From positions 355,501-419,500 of the forward strand of contig CANJKZ010000080.1 in the NCBI GenBank assembly GCA_947471745.1: DNA of 64,000 nt, read 5' to 3'. Below, in pieces: positions 31,601 through 40,565 of the stretch (position 1 is the first letter of the stretch; each line of letters starts with the position of its first letter). This DNA is from Closterium sp. Naga37s-1. Lineage: Eukaryota > Streptophyta > Zygnematophyceae > Desmidiales > Closteriaceae. A program made the position numbers and the translations under genes. The notes beneath the pieces are model-generated. The model was given only the letters and a program-made list of their open reading frames with translations, made no database searches and was not told where the DNA came from.

Positions 31601-33428
31601 TACTACGAGTGCTCCACGGATTCGAGCCACACCGCAGCAACGCCAAGGCCTTCAAGTCCCTGCAGCTGAGGAGGAAGGAAGGGGGAAGAGGAGAGTTCAA
31701 CCCCCTAATAGGCTGACCTATGATGCGCCGGGAAAGCAGGGCAAGACAGCCCTGGCCGGAGCGGCAATGATGGTCGGAGACGACGAGGAGAGTGACCACG
31801 AGGAGTGTGCCTTCGCGTTCTTCTCTCCGGTGGAGATGCCGGGAGAACCAGCAACTCTCAAGGAAGCTTTGGAGAGTAGTGATGCTGAGGAGTGGAAGAA
31901 GGCCATGGAGAGTGAGCTGAAGAGCATCGAGGAGAATGACACGTTTGAATTGGTGGAGCTACCGGAGGGGCGTACGGCGATAACGTCCAAGTGGCTCTTC
32001 AAAATCAAGTCGGATGCCGACGGCAAGATCGAGTGCTACAAGTCTAGGCTTGTAGCCAAGGGGTACCAGCAGAAGGAGAAGGTGGACTTCAAGGAGCTGT
32101 TTGCCCCTGTGGTGAAGCCGACGACGCTGCGAACCCTATTCGCGGGAGCCGCCATCAAAGGATGGGTAGTAAAGCAAATGGACATCGTAACGGCATTCCT
32201 TAACGGCATCCTTGAGGAGGAGATTTTTATGGCGCAGCCAGAGGGGTTTGATGATGGTAGTGGCAGAGTGTGGAAGCTGAAGAAGGCCCTCTATGGGCTG
32301 AAGCAGGCCCCTAGGCAATGGTACATGAAGCTGCGCGAAGTGTTGGAGGGGATCGGCTTCACTCCCTCAACGGCCGATCACTCCTTGTTCATGCTTGGCG
32401 AGGGGGAGCAGAGGAGTTTCATGGTGGTTTATGTGGATGACATCCTCATTTTCTCACCCTCTTCTGACCTTGTGAAGGAGGTGATGCTGAAGCTTCAAGA
32501 CAAGTTCAAGTGCAAGGCCCTTGGTGACGTGAGCTTCTACCTTGGGCTCCACATCGAACGAGATGTGGAGAAGCGGTGCATGCGGGTGCATCAACGAAAG
32601 TACCTGGAGGCATTGGCTGCCAACTTTGGGCAGAGTGAAGGCCATGTGGCTACACCCTTTCCCTCTGGGTTCAAGTGTGTGAAGGGACCAGAGGAGGAGA
32701 GCGTTGGTGAAGAGGAGAGGCGCCGATTTCACTCGTTGGTGGGCAGCCTCATGTATGCGGCGGTAAACACCCGACCGGACGTCGCGTTTGCTACCGGGCA
32801 GCTGGCTAGGGTTGTGCAATGCCCTAATGAGGAGCAGGTAGCAGCTGGAATGAGGGTGGCCAAGTATCTTGGCCAAACACCGACCGTTGGGCTGCAATAC
32901 TCGGCAGCGGCACAAAGGCGCCAAAAGGGCGCGGATGGTGTTGAACCCGGGCGTTTGTTCCTCACCGCCTACTCGGATGCTTCATATGCATCAGAACCAG
33001 AGGACATGACAAGTGTGGGAGGCTTCATATGCTGTGTTGGTGGAGGCCCAACTGCTTGGGAGAGCAAGAAGCAGGTTGACCAAGCTTTGAGCTCGGTGGA
33101 GTCCGAGTACATGGCACTCTTCCGTGCCGTACGGGAGATTGTGTGGCAGCGGCGTTTGTTGGCTGAATTGGGGGAGGAGCAGCAAGGACCTACCCCACTG
33201 TACTGTGACAGCCAGGGTGCCATTGCTCTTGCTAAGAACCCTGTGTTGCATGGACTCACGAAGCACATGAGGGTGAAGTGGCATTGGACAAGGAGCATGG
33301 TAACCGCGGGTGAAGTTGAGTTGCGCTACGTGAAGACCACGGGGCAGCCGGCTGACATGATGACCAAGAGGCTGGTGGAGCAGCAGCATTGGAAGTGTTG
33401 CAAGCTGGCTGGGATGGCTCTGAACTGA
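28659..33428 (+). CDS. Copia C complete Gag-Pol polyprotein (1589 aa)
   Basis: The ATG at 28659 (MSGPEERGG) is the first in frame after the primer site. The frame ends at TGA 33426-33428. Gag spans ~45-250 (FGLDKFNGDNFAEWSFKM), followed by an Arg/Gly-rich stretch. The zinc knuckle CHYCHKSGHMWRDC begins at residue 293, and a second RG-rich patch follows. Protease WVIDSGATYSM has Asp 400. GAG-pre-integrase is LTLHRRMGHVALPIL. Integrase has D682, D745 and E781 (DD35E). RT starts near 1080 (EWKKAMESELKSIEENDTF) with the active site YVDD at 1258-1261. RNase H (AYSDASYASEPEDMTSVGGF, CDSQGAIALAKNP) ends with ELRYVKTTGQPADMMTKRL. Every catalytic residue I can check is present. Length and order match an autonomous Ty1/Copia element. 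Confidence 0.96.
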   Translation: MSGPEERGGRGAGGSGEAQAQGQPRDSAMAPMQPSLGPPRDEPRVFGLDKFNGDNFAEWSFKMENIFDHYDLLEVMEGTEKRPENDPEKSPWVRKSAQGYLLLGQALGSSQIRHIKPFQREPEKGPKAWAALKGVHAPATAAVAVVLERQMAALRIEENEAVEEGVQKFFDLLTRLEGADLNYSELQKKTKLLALLPESWSSLIINLNRDLPRLSLEDVKRAILQEDFRRRELASADGAGAASIGRGYGRGRGRGRGGGRFGGSNFGGGRRSGGYGSDDKSYGRGRGRFDGECHYCHKSGHMWRDCYKLPDGWTPAQGQEGRGAGGGRGRGRGGRGGRGGGAANMKSGDNDKDPSDDRYPGLFYFVSTQVPAGPEKDEGFEEPAAVGKVTLHPLDYWVIDSGATYSMTPRPDLLTELEPSPVKHVTSALGQRAEVKGMGKAMFKGADGKTVGLKNVLWVPSLAANLISVRRLAKAGMDTNSKGAKTYTARLGDRILWDLHEDRDVYNEMWQIPVVPMPKERQVAASISTKDGAVGSDDGANGRAKENELKKSKPGGTSKFSEPKESGAATKEQQKGEENPEAAAEEDYGESMWGAIASAAFSNPTSATGECDWLTLHRRMGHVALPILQQLVKNEMVAGIRVKGEPDEVLGCPTCIQAKFTRFPFPSSEATAKAPLDEVVMDVVGPLKLGAAGAEYFLTIVDVYTRMTWVYVLAKKSDVAETLKTDWFPMVERQQDRLVKSIRTDRGGEFLSKEFGLWLKKNGIRHSLTMPYSPAMNGIAERANRTITEAARGLLIEAGLPDYFWPDAVRSACVAKNRALTHVGADKWVPYVEWLGRKPKVDMLRVFGCMCMALVPKHLRHNKLGAKAVWAVHLGMAQNSKGWLLWDPFTKKFLVSRDCKFMENFMYKDWKAENEAKIGVRFGEVKSSGLEHVELPLELSSGSTTTRQSSLVNGGEEANDAEEEEEEVQQVSERAPSLPSRTTSAPRIRATPQQRQGLQVPAAEEEGRGKRRVQPPNRLTYDAPGKQGKTALAGAAMMVGDDEESDHEECAFAFFSPVEMPGEPATLKEALESSDAEEWKKAMESELKSIEENDTFELVELPEGRTAITSKWLFKIKSDADGKIECYKSRLVAKGYQQKEKVDFKELFAPVVKPTTLRTLFAGAAIKGWVVKQMDIVTAFLNGILEEEIFMAQPEGFDDGSGRVWKLKKALYGLKQAPRQWYMKLREVLEGIGFTPSTADHSLFMLGEGEQRSFMVVYVDDILIFSPSSDLVKEVMLKLQDKFKCKALGDVSFYLGLHIERDVEKRCMRVHQRKYLEALAANFGQSEGHVATPFPSGFKCVKGPEEESVGEEERRRFHSLVGSLMYAAVNTRPDVAFATGQLARVVQCPNEEQVAAGMRVAKYLGQTPTVGLQYSAAAQRRQKGADGVEPGRLFLTAYSDASYASEPEDMTSVGGFICCVGGGPTAWESKKQVDQALSSVESEYMALFRAVREIVWQRRLLAELGEEQQGPTPLYCDSQGAIALAKNPVLHGLTKHMRVKWHWTRSMVTAGEVELRYVKTTGQPADMMTKRLVEQQHWKCCKLAGMALN

Positions 33429-33469
33429 GAGAGCAACATATCCTAAGGCCAACAATCCGAGGGGGAGTT

Positions 33470-34289
33470 TGTTGGTGCAACCCTACGGTTTGCACTCGGC
33501 TTGTTGTCCGTGTGCGTGAATGTGTGTGTGTATGGAATGGTATGAGGGCATGGGATAATATATATTTCATGCTTATAATTGTGTGTGAATGTTGAGTCAT
33601 GATGTCGAGTGTGTGTGTCGAGTCAATAGCGAGTTATCGCTAGACGCGTGTTACGCGGTCGTTTGTGTCTCGCGCGCGGTTTCTATTTTGTCGTGCGCGG
33701 TTTCTATTTTGTCCTGTGTCGAACGTTCGGCGTGTCGCAGGTGTGTGCAGCAGACCCATCAAGAACTCAAGGATGAGTTTGTGATGAAGAGCCCGAGCCT
33801 TGCTGTCAAGCCTCAAGTGATTTCGAAGATCGCCAAAAGGGTACACCTCAAGATATTGAAGATAGTTACATTACTTTGTGTAGTGTAACATTTCACTTGG
33901 TGTAGGCCCTAGTGAAGGGTAGTTTCGAGACCCTTCGTAGGTTGGGGACAGTGTGGCACTGTTCCACATCACTGTACCTCGGCTCTTGGGGTTTGTAGGA
34001 GCTGGGAGTCATTCCCAACTCGTAACTCTTCCTATCTTGTGTTCTAAGACTATAGTGGCTGCCATAGTACCGTTCGTTCAAACCGACACTGTGTCGTCAA
34101 TTCTTTATCAAATCGTGCAATATAAATTGATAATTGTAGACGACGTGAAGACGCTCCAGATCCAATTTGAATCAAGTCATTTGCAGCTGTGAGCAGAACG
34201 CTATCAACGTTTGAAGCCGCTGTGCAGAAATCCGTCTGTGCTCTCTATCTTTCGTTTTAGGCACATTCAAGCCTATTGTGACTATAACA
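33470..34289 (+). repeat. 3' LTR of Copia C
   Basis: 820 bp, TGTTGGTGC to GACTATAACA, followed by AACAA target duplication. Confidence 0.95.
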
Positions 34290-34294
34290 AACAA

Positions 34295-34750
34295 TAGGTA
34301 CAAAAGCCTCCTTGTATATAACCTGCATCTACACGCTCCCAGCCTCGGCAGCCCACCCTGTGTTGCTTCGCATTGCACTTAGCGGCTGCTGAATCTGCAG
34401 AGAGAAGCAAAGCACAAGGTGGGGAGATGGCACGTGTCAGTCCCACAGCACGTGCACACGCGGGCGTGGTGGGCCCCACATAGACTCTGCCGCGCTGAAA
34501 GGGGCAGCTGGTAAGGCCTTCGCATGCAGCGCACATGCCGACATGATGGCTGGGCCTCGCAGCACATGCACACGCGGGCGTGGTGGGCCCCACATAGTCT
34601 CTGCCGCGCAGAAAAGGGGCTGCTGGGTAGTAAGGCCCTTTTATGCGGCCGACATAGCGACATGATGGCTGCGTCCCATCACCGGGAGGTTGGCAACTAC
34701 CGGGATAGAGAAGTGAAGACTCATGCGGACGTACTAGTGAGGCTCTCACC
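34295..34750. other. Host segment downstream of the 36290 gene
   Basis: It holds an imperfect direct repeat (CACACGCGGGCGTGGTGGGCCCCACATAG-like unit at 34450 and 34568, ~118 bp apart). CTGCAGAGAGAAG near 34396 and GGTGGGGAGA..GGCACG.GTCAG near 34418-34440 match 45245-45288 plus 52422-52426, the sequence around Copia E. This marks the shared edge of the segmental duplication. No gene is seen. Confidence 0.6.
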
Positions 34751-34757
34751 AAACATG

Positions 34758-35109
34758 CATCACCCTCTCACAATGCATCGCCCTCTCACAATGCATCACC
34801 CTCTCACAATGCATCGCCCTCTCACAATGCATCGCCCTCTCACAATGCCTCGCCCTCTCAACAACATGCATCTCCCTCTCAACAACATGCATCTCCCTCT
34901 CAACAACATGCATCGTACTCTCAACAACATGCCTCGCCCTCTCAGCAACATGCATCGCCCGCTCAACAACATGCATCACCCTCTCAACAACATGCATCAG
35001 CCCTCTCAACAACATGCATCGCCCTCTCAACAACATGCATCGCCCTCTCAACAACATGCATCGCCCTCTCAACAACATGCATCACCCTCTCAACAACATG
35101 CATCGCCCG
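34758..35109 (+). repeat. Two-stage minisatellite, 18-bp then 21-bp units
   Basis: About six CATCACCCTCTCACAATG-type 18-bp units are followed by about eleven CATCGCCCTCTCAACAACAT-type 21-bp units. The 21-mer looks like the 18-mer with an added AAC. It abuts the stop codon of the minus-strand secreted-protein gene, so it would form its 3' untranslated region. Open frames such as HRPLTMHRPLTM come from the repeat. Confidence 0.9.
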
Positions 35110-35110
35110 C

Positions 35111-36290
35111 TCACCAGTCTGACATGCCGCACTCCTTGAGCTGTTGCTCACGCTTCCAAATGCAGCCGAGGATCTCCTGATTGGTGGGCTCTTTGCCCTT
35201 GATCAAGCCGAAAAGGTACGTCTTGGGCTGTGTGCAATCTTTATTTTTCACATCATCGCACTTAGTCACGCCTGCAAATGGGTGATAGCAAGGAGAGATG
35301 AAGAGGGGCAGCAGCAAGGAGAGACAGTCTGAGTGGACTTCTCATTCGGTGTATGGGCCGCTTGAGATTGAGATTAAGCTACATGAAGAGGGGCGGCATA
35401 GCAAACGGACGGCCACGATTTACCCCCATACTTGAGCTGTTTAGAGGCGTGCCCTAGTTCCTTACAGCCGGTAATACTCCTTCAAAGCCCCAATGCGCCC
35501 AGCATTCAAGTCTGGGCAACACGGAATGACCAGAGTATACAGTAACAGCAGAAAATGACAGAAAGGATAGAAAGAAAACAGCGAGTAACCGAAGGGATTG
35601 CAAGTATATTGTATTCGTGTGGGGCTTGGCATGACCATTCTTACCATCAGCCGCGAACTTAATTTTACGAGCCCCAAAAAAACGAAGTGTGCGCCGGCTC
35701 TGCGCGTCGTTCCCCGCGCTGCGCTGAGCAGAACTCCGTGCGCTCTCTGCCGTGATGACGCCGGCGGCGGTGTCTACCGCTCCCGACGCACCTGCCGCCA
35801 TGCCATGCCGACACGAATATTCGCGCAGGGGACGAGGGGACCGGGAAAAAGGAATGAGGGGAGGCAAAGGGAGGGAGGGAGTGTCAGGCGCTTCGACTAA
35901 AAAAACAGACTCAAATTTCGACTCAAAACAAGTGAGAGAGCAAATGTGTGCAGGTACGACGCGAGTGTGATTCAATGTCGTTTCACGCATCCTAGTCGCT
36001 TGGCGGCCAAGCATCGAGGACGTGCTCAGTTTCTCGAGATTCGCGTCACCATCGCACGGGTCTGCGACTTACCATCGCACGGATATGCGCATTACCATAA
36101 CATGGAGCCAACCTCTCGAGATGCACGCTATTATCGCACGGAAATAATTGGCACGGGTCTGCGACTTACCGTCAACAGTCATCCCATTGCCATGAAGCAG
36201 GTCAGATCGAGCAGCAGCAGTAGAAGCGAATGATGCGAGAGTGACGGTGAAGGCAAGCAGGAGAAGGAAAGCAGTAAGCAGACGCGCCAT
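35111..36290 (-). CDS. Small secreted four-cysteine protein, paralogue 1 (142 aa, 3 exons)
   Basis: Minus strand. Exon 1 36290-36170 encodes a signal peptide (MARLLTAFLLLLAFTVTLAS, cleavage likely near ASTAAA). Exon 2 35791-35645 encodes GASGAVDTAAGVITAESA..SRRTLR, a likely pro-region with a dibasic site. Exon 3 35271-35111 encodes VTKCDDVKNKDC..ILGC..LKECGMSDW and ends TGG-TGA. Donors GTAAGT and GTAAGA and acceptors GCGGCAG and TTTGCAG give phase-1 joins at both introns (378 and 373 nt). Cys spacing is C-x7-C-x23-C-x10-C. The 53730 gene has the same layout. I do not recognise the family. Two disulfides are likely. Role is unknown; secretion is inferred. A longer read-through frame over intron 2 exists but its T-rich tail looks intronic. 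Confidence 0.72.
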
Positions 36291-36509
36291 GTTCAATACT
36301 AGTAGCTAGTGAATGAGGTCGGAAATGTGGGAATGGTGTTGGAAGGAAAAAGGTGTGGTGTGGGCATTTGTATGGTGTGAAATGGGCGCATCGTGGTGAA
36401 TGTGCGGGGGCTGAAGCGCAGTTGCTCACGCTCAGCGCTGTCACTATCGCGAACCGCGATCCTCAGCGAAATCACAATCGAGAAGCTCAGTGAGACGCGT
36501 TCAAAAGTT

Positions 36510-36585
36510 CCAACCATAATTCATTGGGATGAGTGAGTAGATCAACCACAGAGTGGATGTTGGGTGGTGTGGTGTGTTACACACG
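36510..36585 (-). promoter_or_regulatory. Conserved upstream block of the secreted-protein paralogue 1
   Basis: 220-295 bp before the ATG. A 30-bp stretch (36556-36585, core GTGGTGTGGTGTGTTACACA) is identical to 54016-54045 before the 53730 gene. CCAACCATAATTCAT (36510-36524) is identical to 53973-53987. Surrounding bases are much less conserved, which suggests a regulatory site rather than simple recency. A TATA-like ATACAAAT lies near 36373-36366. Confidence 0.5.
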
Positions 36586-36754
36586 TTTCCAGAGCGTTAC
36601 ATAGGGATAAGAAACGGTTTCTCAGGAAAATTGATCACATTCCCAGCTTCAAGAACTGCTTGAATCGCGGTGAGATATGGGGGGTGCAAACTGGGAGTGT
36701 ATGAACTACGCGGCTTTGATTTGAGATGCATAGCTAAACAACTACCAATTTTAC

Positions 36755-37811
36755 AAAAAAAAAAAAAAAAAAAAAAAAAAAACCATGGAGGAGCTGACGT
36801 TGGAGCTGGGGGACAAAGGACCCGCTAAGCTTGCGTTGAGAGCTTTCGGAGCAGCTCCAGCAGAATGGAAGGAGGTTCTGCTGACCCCTAGTGAGAGCTC
36901 GGCTGCCTCGTTGCCGGAGGAGGCGCAAAGGATTCCGCTGGTGCCCATTTTGGAGGACGGGAAAGTGATTTCGCTGGCGAAAATGAAAGGGTTCTAGAAG
37001 GGGGAGAGACTGCAGTCGCACAGGAGGCTGAAGTGGGCGGAACGCTGGCGCGGGCAGTTGTGCTGGAAAAAGGCAACGGCCATTAGGGAGTCTCTGGTCA
37101 CGCCGTGTAGACCAAGAGACATGCTTACGCGGATACACAATTTCAATTTACAAGTCGGAGAAAGACTGGCGTTTCTCAGCAGCAAGCCTTCCTGCCCGCA
37201 CTGCTCGGAGGAGGAAACATTGGAGCATTGTCTCTACACCTGCCCTCAAATCCAAGTGGTGGTGACTGCTCTCAGGCGGGCGCTCCGCTTGATTAACCCC
37301 ACGCGCACGGTGTCATGCCTGGGGGACCTTCTGTTTCGAAAGGCAGGATCCAGCTCAGCATTCCGAGAAGCGACGCTGATTGCCATCACTTTGTATCAGC
37401 TGTGGTTGGAGAGGTGCGATGCAGTGTTCCGGGAGAAGAAGTTCAGGGCGCGCCGAGTGCTGAGGCGGATAATCTTCGCTTTCCGGCAGCATGTGAGGGT
37501 GTACATCAAGGCAAGGGAGATGTCGTGTCGAAAGAGGAGGAAGGTGGGACATGACAAATTGCAGGGATGTATGGCCGAGGAGCAGAAGCTGTTGAGCCGC
37601 ATCAGGTCGGCTAGTGATAAGAAACTGACGTGGGTCAGGGCCTTCGAAGTGATCTGGACCAACCCTCGCATGATCCACCATCCCCCTTAGAAGCCCACTT
37701 GGGGCAGCCCGTCTCTGTCCCTCACGCTCAGTTACGACTGTCTTTGTGGGTATACATTTGCTCTGTCGGTGTATGCTCTCAATTACAATATATATATATA
37801 TAAAAAAAAAC
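36755..37811 (+). mobile_element. LINE (non-LTR retrotransposon), 5'-truncated, with A-runs at both ends
   Basis: 1057 bp flanked by a 13-bp target duplication CTACCAATTTTAC (36742-36754 and 37812-37824), the length range expected for target-primed insertion. It contains the C-terminal part of a LINE ORF2. The 3' end is (TA)n followed by A9. Unusually, the 5' end is A28 (36755-36782). It sits in host DNA upstream of the 36290 gene. Confidence 0.87.
36785..37690 (+). pseudogene. LINE ORF2 C-terminal fragment (zf-RVT region), one in-frame stop
   Basis: The frame from CCATGGAGG at 36785 is open to TAG 37688-37690 except for a TAG at 36995-36997. The diagnostic part is FLSSKPSCPHCSEEETLEHCLYTCP (residues ~130-155), the zinc-binding domain found after the reverse transcriptase in plant L1-type LINEs, followed by a Trp/Arg-rich tail (LYQLWLERCDAVFR). 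RT and endonuclease are missing, so this is a dead 5'-truncated copy. The text before the stop (MEELTLELGDKGPAKL) is the end of the region between RT and the zinc domain. Confidence 0.85.
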
Positions 37812-37824
37812 CTACCAATTTTAC

Positions 37825-38537
37825 TGAGTTTCCAACTAAGGGATGATCCATGAGCATTAAATTCAAAACCAATCCATGATTACCATGAAATGAGGCGTCA
37901 TCATGAAAAGTAATATATGATATTCTGGAAAAACAAATTAACACTTTGTCATCGATTACGGAAATATTTGTCCTAGTATCGATGTAATTGCACATGATTC
38001 AGATTGTTTCCCGGATTCCCATTGGACGGATGAGGGCGAAGTGCCATACTACGTACAGGAACTTCAGGATAATTACATACATGCATCACCTTCTGGTGTG
38101 AATGATTGCCGTTACAGAGGATTTTGGAATGCCATACGAATCCTCAAGCTGCCAAGACAACTTATGCAGGATCCCTCCTCATGTTGCCCCTTGTTGCCTG
38201 CTTTTAAGCGGAGGGAGGAGGGAGGAGGCAGAAATCGAAAGGGAGTGGTAGCGTGGAAGAAAAGGGACGAAGGAAATGGGGAAACAGTAGGGGGTTGCGT
38301 GCGAATAGAAAAGGGATAGAACATAACTACAAAAGAAAGGGTGCCCAGGCACTTCTGCAGCGTTGCATGGCTATACTCACCTGGCACTTGTGCACTCAGG
38401 TGCTCGGCAAAATACAATGCCAGAAATTGCAGCCAGACATGGTAGGGTCGGTACCCCGTAAGGTCGGTACCCCGTAGGGTCGGGACTTGGTAGTAGAAGG
38501 ATCGATATAGCTCTGGCACCTGTTGCAGCAGAATCCA
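37825..38537. other. Host segment with short repeats
   Basis: The first ~40 bp (GAGTTTCCAACTAAGGGATGATCCATGAGCATTAA) match 54528-54562 just left of Copia D, continuing the segmental duplication. GGTCGGTACCCCGTA is repeated at 38448 and 38463. No gene is recognised. Confidence 0.55.
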
Positions 38538-39962
38538 CCTGGCACTTCAGCCACCGAAGTGCTCGAAACAAACTTCTATCGCAGCTCAGCAGCGAGCGGC
38601 TCAGCCTCCACCAGATAAGCCTCCAAACAATCCACCTGACACTCCCAGCAACAACAATCCACCTGACACTCCCAGCAACGACAATCCACCTGACACTCCC
38701 AGCAACAAAAATCCACCTGACACTCCCAGCAACAACAACCCACCTGACACTCCCAGCAACAACAATCCACCTGACACTCCCAGCAACAACAACCCACCTG
38801 ACACTCCCAGCAACAAAAATCCACCTGACACTCCCAGCAACAACAACCCACCTGACACTCCCAGCAACAACAATCCACCTGACACTCCCAGCAACAACAA
38901 CCCACCTGACACTCCCAGCAACAACAACCCACCTGACACTCCCAGCAACAACCACCCACCTGACACTCCCAGCAACAACAACCCACCTGACACTCCCAGC
39001 AACAACAACCCACCTGACACTCCCAGCAACAACAACCCACCTGACACTCCCAGCAACAACCACCCACCTGACACTCCCAGCAACAACAATCCACCTGACA
39101 CTCCCAGCAACAACCACCCACCTGACACTCCCAGCAACAACAACCCACCTGACACTCCCAGCAACAACCACCCACCTGACACTCCCAGCAACAACAACCC
39201 ACCTGACACTCCCAGCAACAACAACCCACCTGACACTCCCAGCAACAACAACCCACCTGACACTCCCAGCAACAACAACCCACCTGACACTCCCAGCAAC
39301 AACAACCCACCTGACACTCCCAGCAACAACAACCCACCTGACACTCCCAGCAACAACAACCCACCTGACACTCCCAGCAACAACAACCCACCTGACACTC
39401 CCAGCAACAACAATCCACCTGACACTCCCAGCAACAACAATCCACCTGACACTCCCAGCAACAACAACCCACCTGACACTCCCAGCAACAACAACCCACC
39501 TGACACTCCCAGCAACAACAACCCACCTGACACTCCCAGCAACAACAACCCACCTGACACTCCCAGCAACAACAACCCACCTGACACTCCCAGCAACAAG
39601 AATCCACCTGACACTCCCAGCAACAACAACCCACCTGACACTCCCAGCAACAACAACCCACTTGACACTCCCAGCAACAACCACCCACCTGACACTCCCA
39701 GCAACAACCACCCACCTGACACTCCCAGCAACAACAACCCACCTGACACTCCCAGCAACAACCACCCACCTGACACTCCCAGCAACAACAACCCACCTGA
39801 CACTCCCAGCAACAACAACCCACCTGACACTCCCAGCAACAACAACCCACTGGGCACGTCAGCCACAAATGTGCTCGAGGCGAATCTCTTCTTCAGCTCA
39901 CCAGCGAGCAGCTCAGCCTCCACCAGATAAGCCTCCACCAGATAAGCCTCCACCAGATAAGC
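38538..39962 (+). repeat. 27-bp minisatellite, about 45 copies, between two ~90-bp direct repeats
   Basis: Unit CCACCTGACACTCCCAGCAA plus CAACAAC, with variants CAACCAC, CAACAAT and CAAAAAT. The array fills ~38628-39850. Both sides carry a related segment (38539-38627 and 39850-39940: GGCAC.TCAGCCAC..A.GTGCTCGA, then AGCTCAGCCTCCACCAGATAAG). The right side adds three copies of GCCTCCACCAGATAA. The unit is nine codons and stop-free in all three minus frames, giving false frames of 430-462 codons (WVVVAGSVR, CWECQVGCC or LLLLGVSGG repeats). Confidence 0.95.
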
Positions 39963-40565
39963 CTTGACGCCTCTCAGCCGAGTCACCTTCCTGCTGCCCT
40001 ACTGCCCCCTCACAAACATCTGCACTGGCTCTTTCTCCCCCTTCCGCTCCACATTCCTCCCCCTCCTCTCTACCCTGTGCCACGCCTGCAGTTGCAGCAG
40101 TGGCACGGGCCTTAACTCCCACTTATGGCATTCTGTGTTTGAGTATACTCAAAAATAGGCTGTTGTTGAGTCGACTACAAAATAAAATAGGCATTTGCAG
40201 CAGTAGAGCTGGTCTCAATCGCTATTCCGAGTGTACCAAAGGAGCTACCTTGGGGTGCAATTGTGGGGGCTTGGGCGGATTTGCTTGTCTTATGTGGCCA
40301 GAATTCGAGGAGGGCGTGGTGACGGTGGTTGATGAATGAGACGATGAACTCCTTGCGGTGCTTGTCGTCCCTGCCGCTTATCTAGCAAGGAAAATAGCGG
40401 AGGGAACATAGCAGGCGGTGTATAGCAAAGGGAAGAGAGCATAGCATAGGGCGTGGCAGGGGGAGCATAGCAGCAGAGGGAACATAGCAGGTGGATCATA
40501 GCAAAGGGAGCTGGCTGGCAGGGGCAGGTGCGAGGGCTTGACTGAGATGGAGAGGGCCTGCACAG
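39963..40565. other. Host segment between minisatellites
   Basis: No gene recognised. A minus-strand stretch near 40378-40290 (GRDDKHRKEFIVSFINHR) looks codon-like but has no partner exon I can identify. Confidence 0.4.

Larger units (their letters stand above)
27806..34289 (+). mobile_element. Copia element C, complete and apparently intact
   Basis: The LTRs are 819 bp (27806-28624) and 820 bp (33470-34289) and differ by about eight substitutions plus one single-base indel, roughly 1%. The target duplication AACAA is at 27801-27805 and 34290-34294. A perfect primer site, one uninterrupted gag-pol frame and a purine tract (CCGAGGGGGAGTT before 33470) are all present. It is the only element in the window with every domain intact, so it is the best candidate for an autonomous copy. 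Confidence 0.96.

Noticed and set aside
34758..35109. CRISPR-like array
   Set aside because: Units are contiguous 18-21 bp with no unique spacers, and the genome is eukaryotic.
38377..39986. Minus-strand frames of 430-462 codons (WVVVAGSVR, CWECQVGCC, LLLLGVSGG repeats) as repeat-protein genes
   Set aside because: All three frames are open for the same reason: a stop-free 27-bp unit. No start context, splice site or non-repeat domain supports a gene.
40290..40380. Possible host exon GRDDKHRKEFIVSFINHR on the minus strand
   Set aside because: Codon-like but no flanking exon, no recognised family and a stop soon after; not enough to call.
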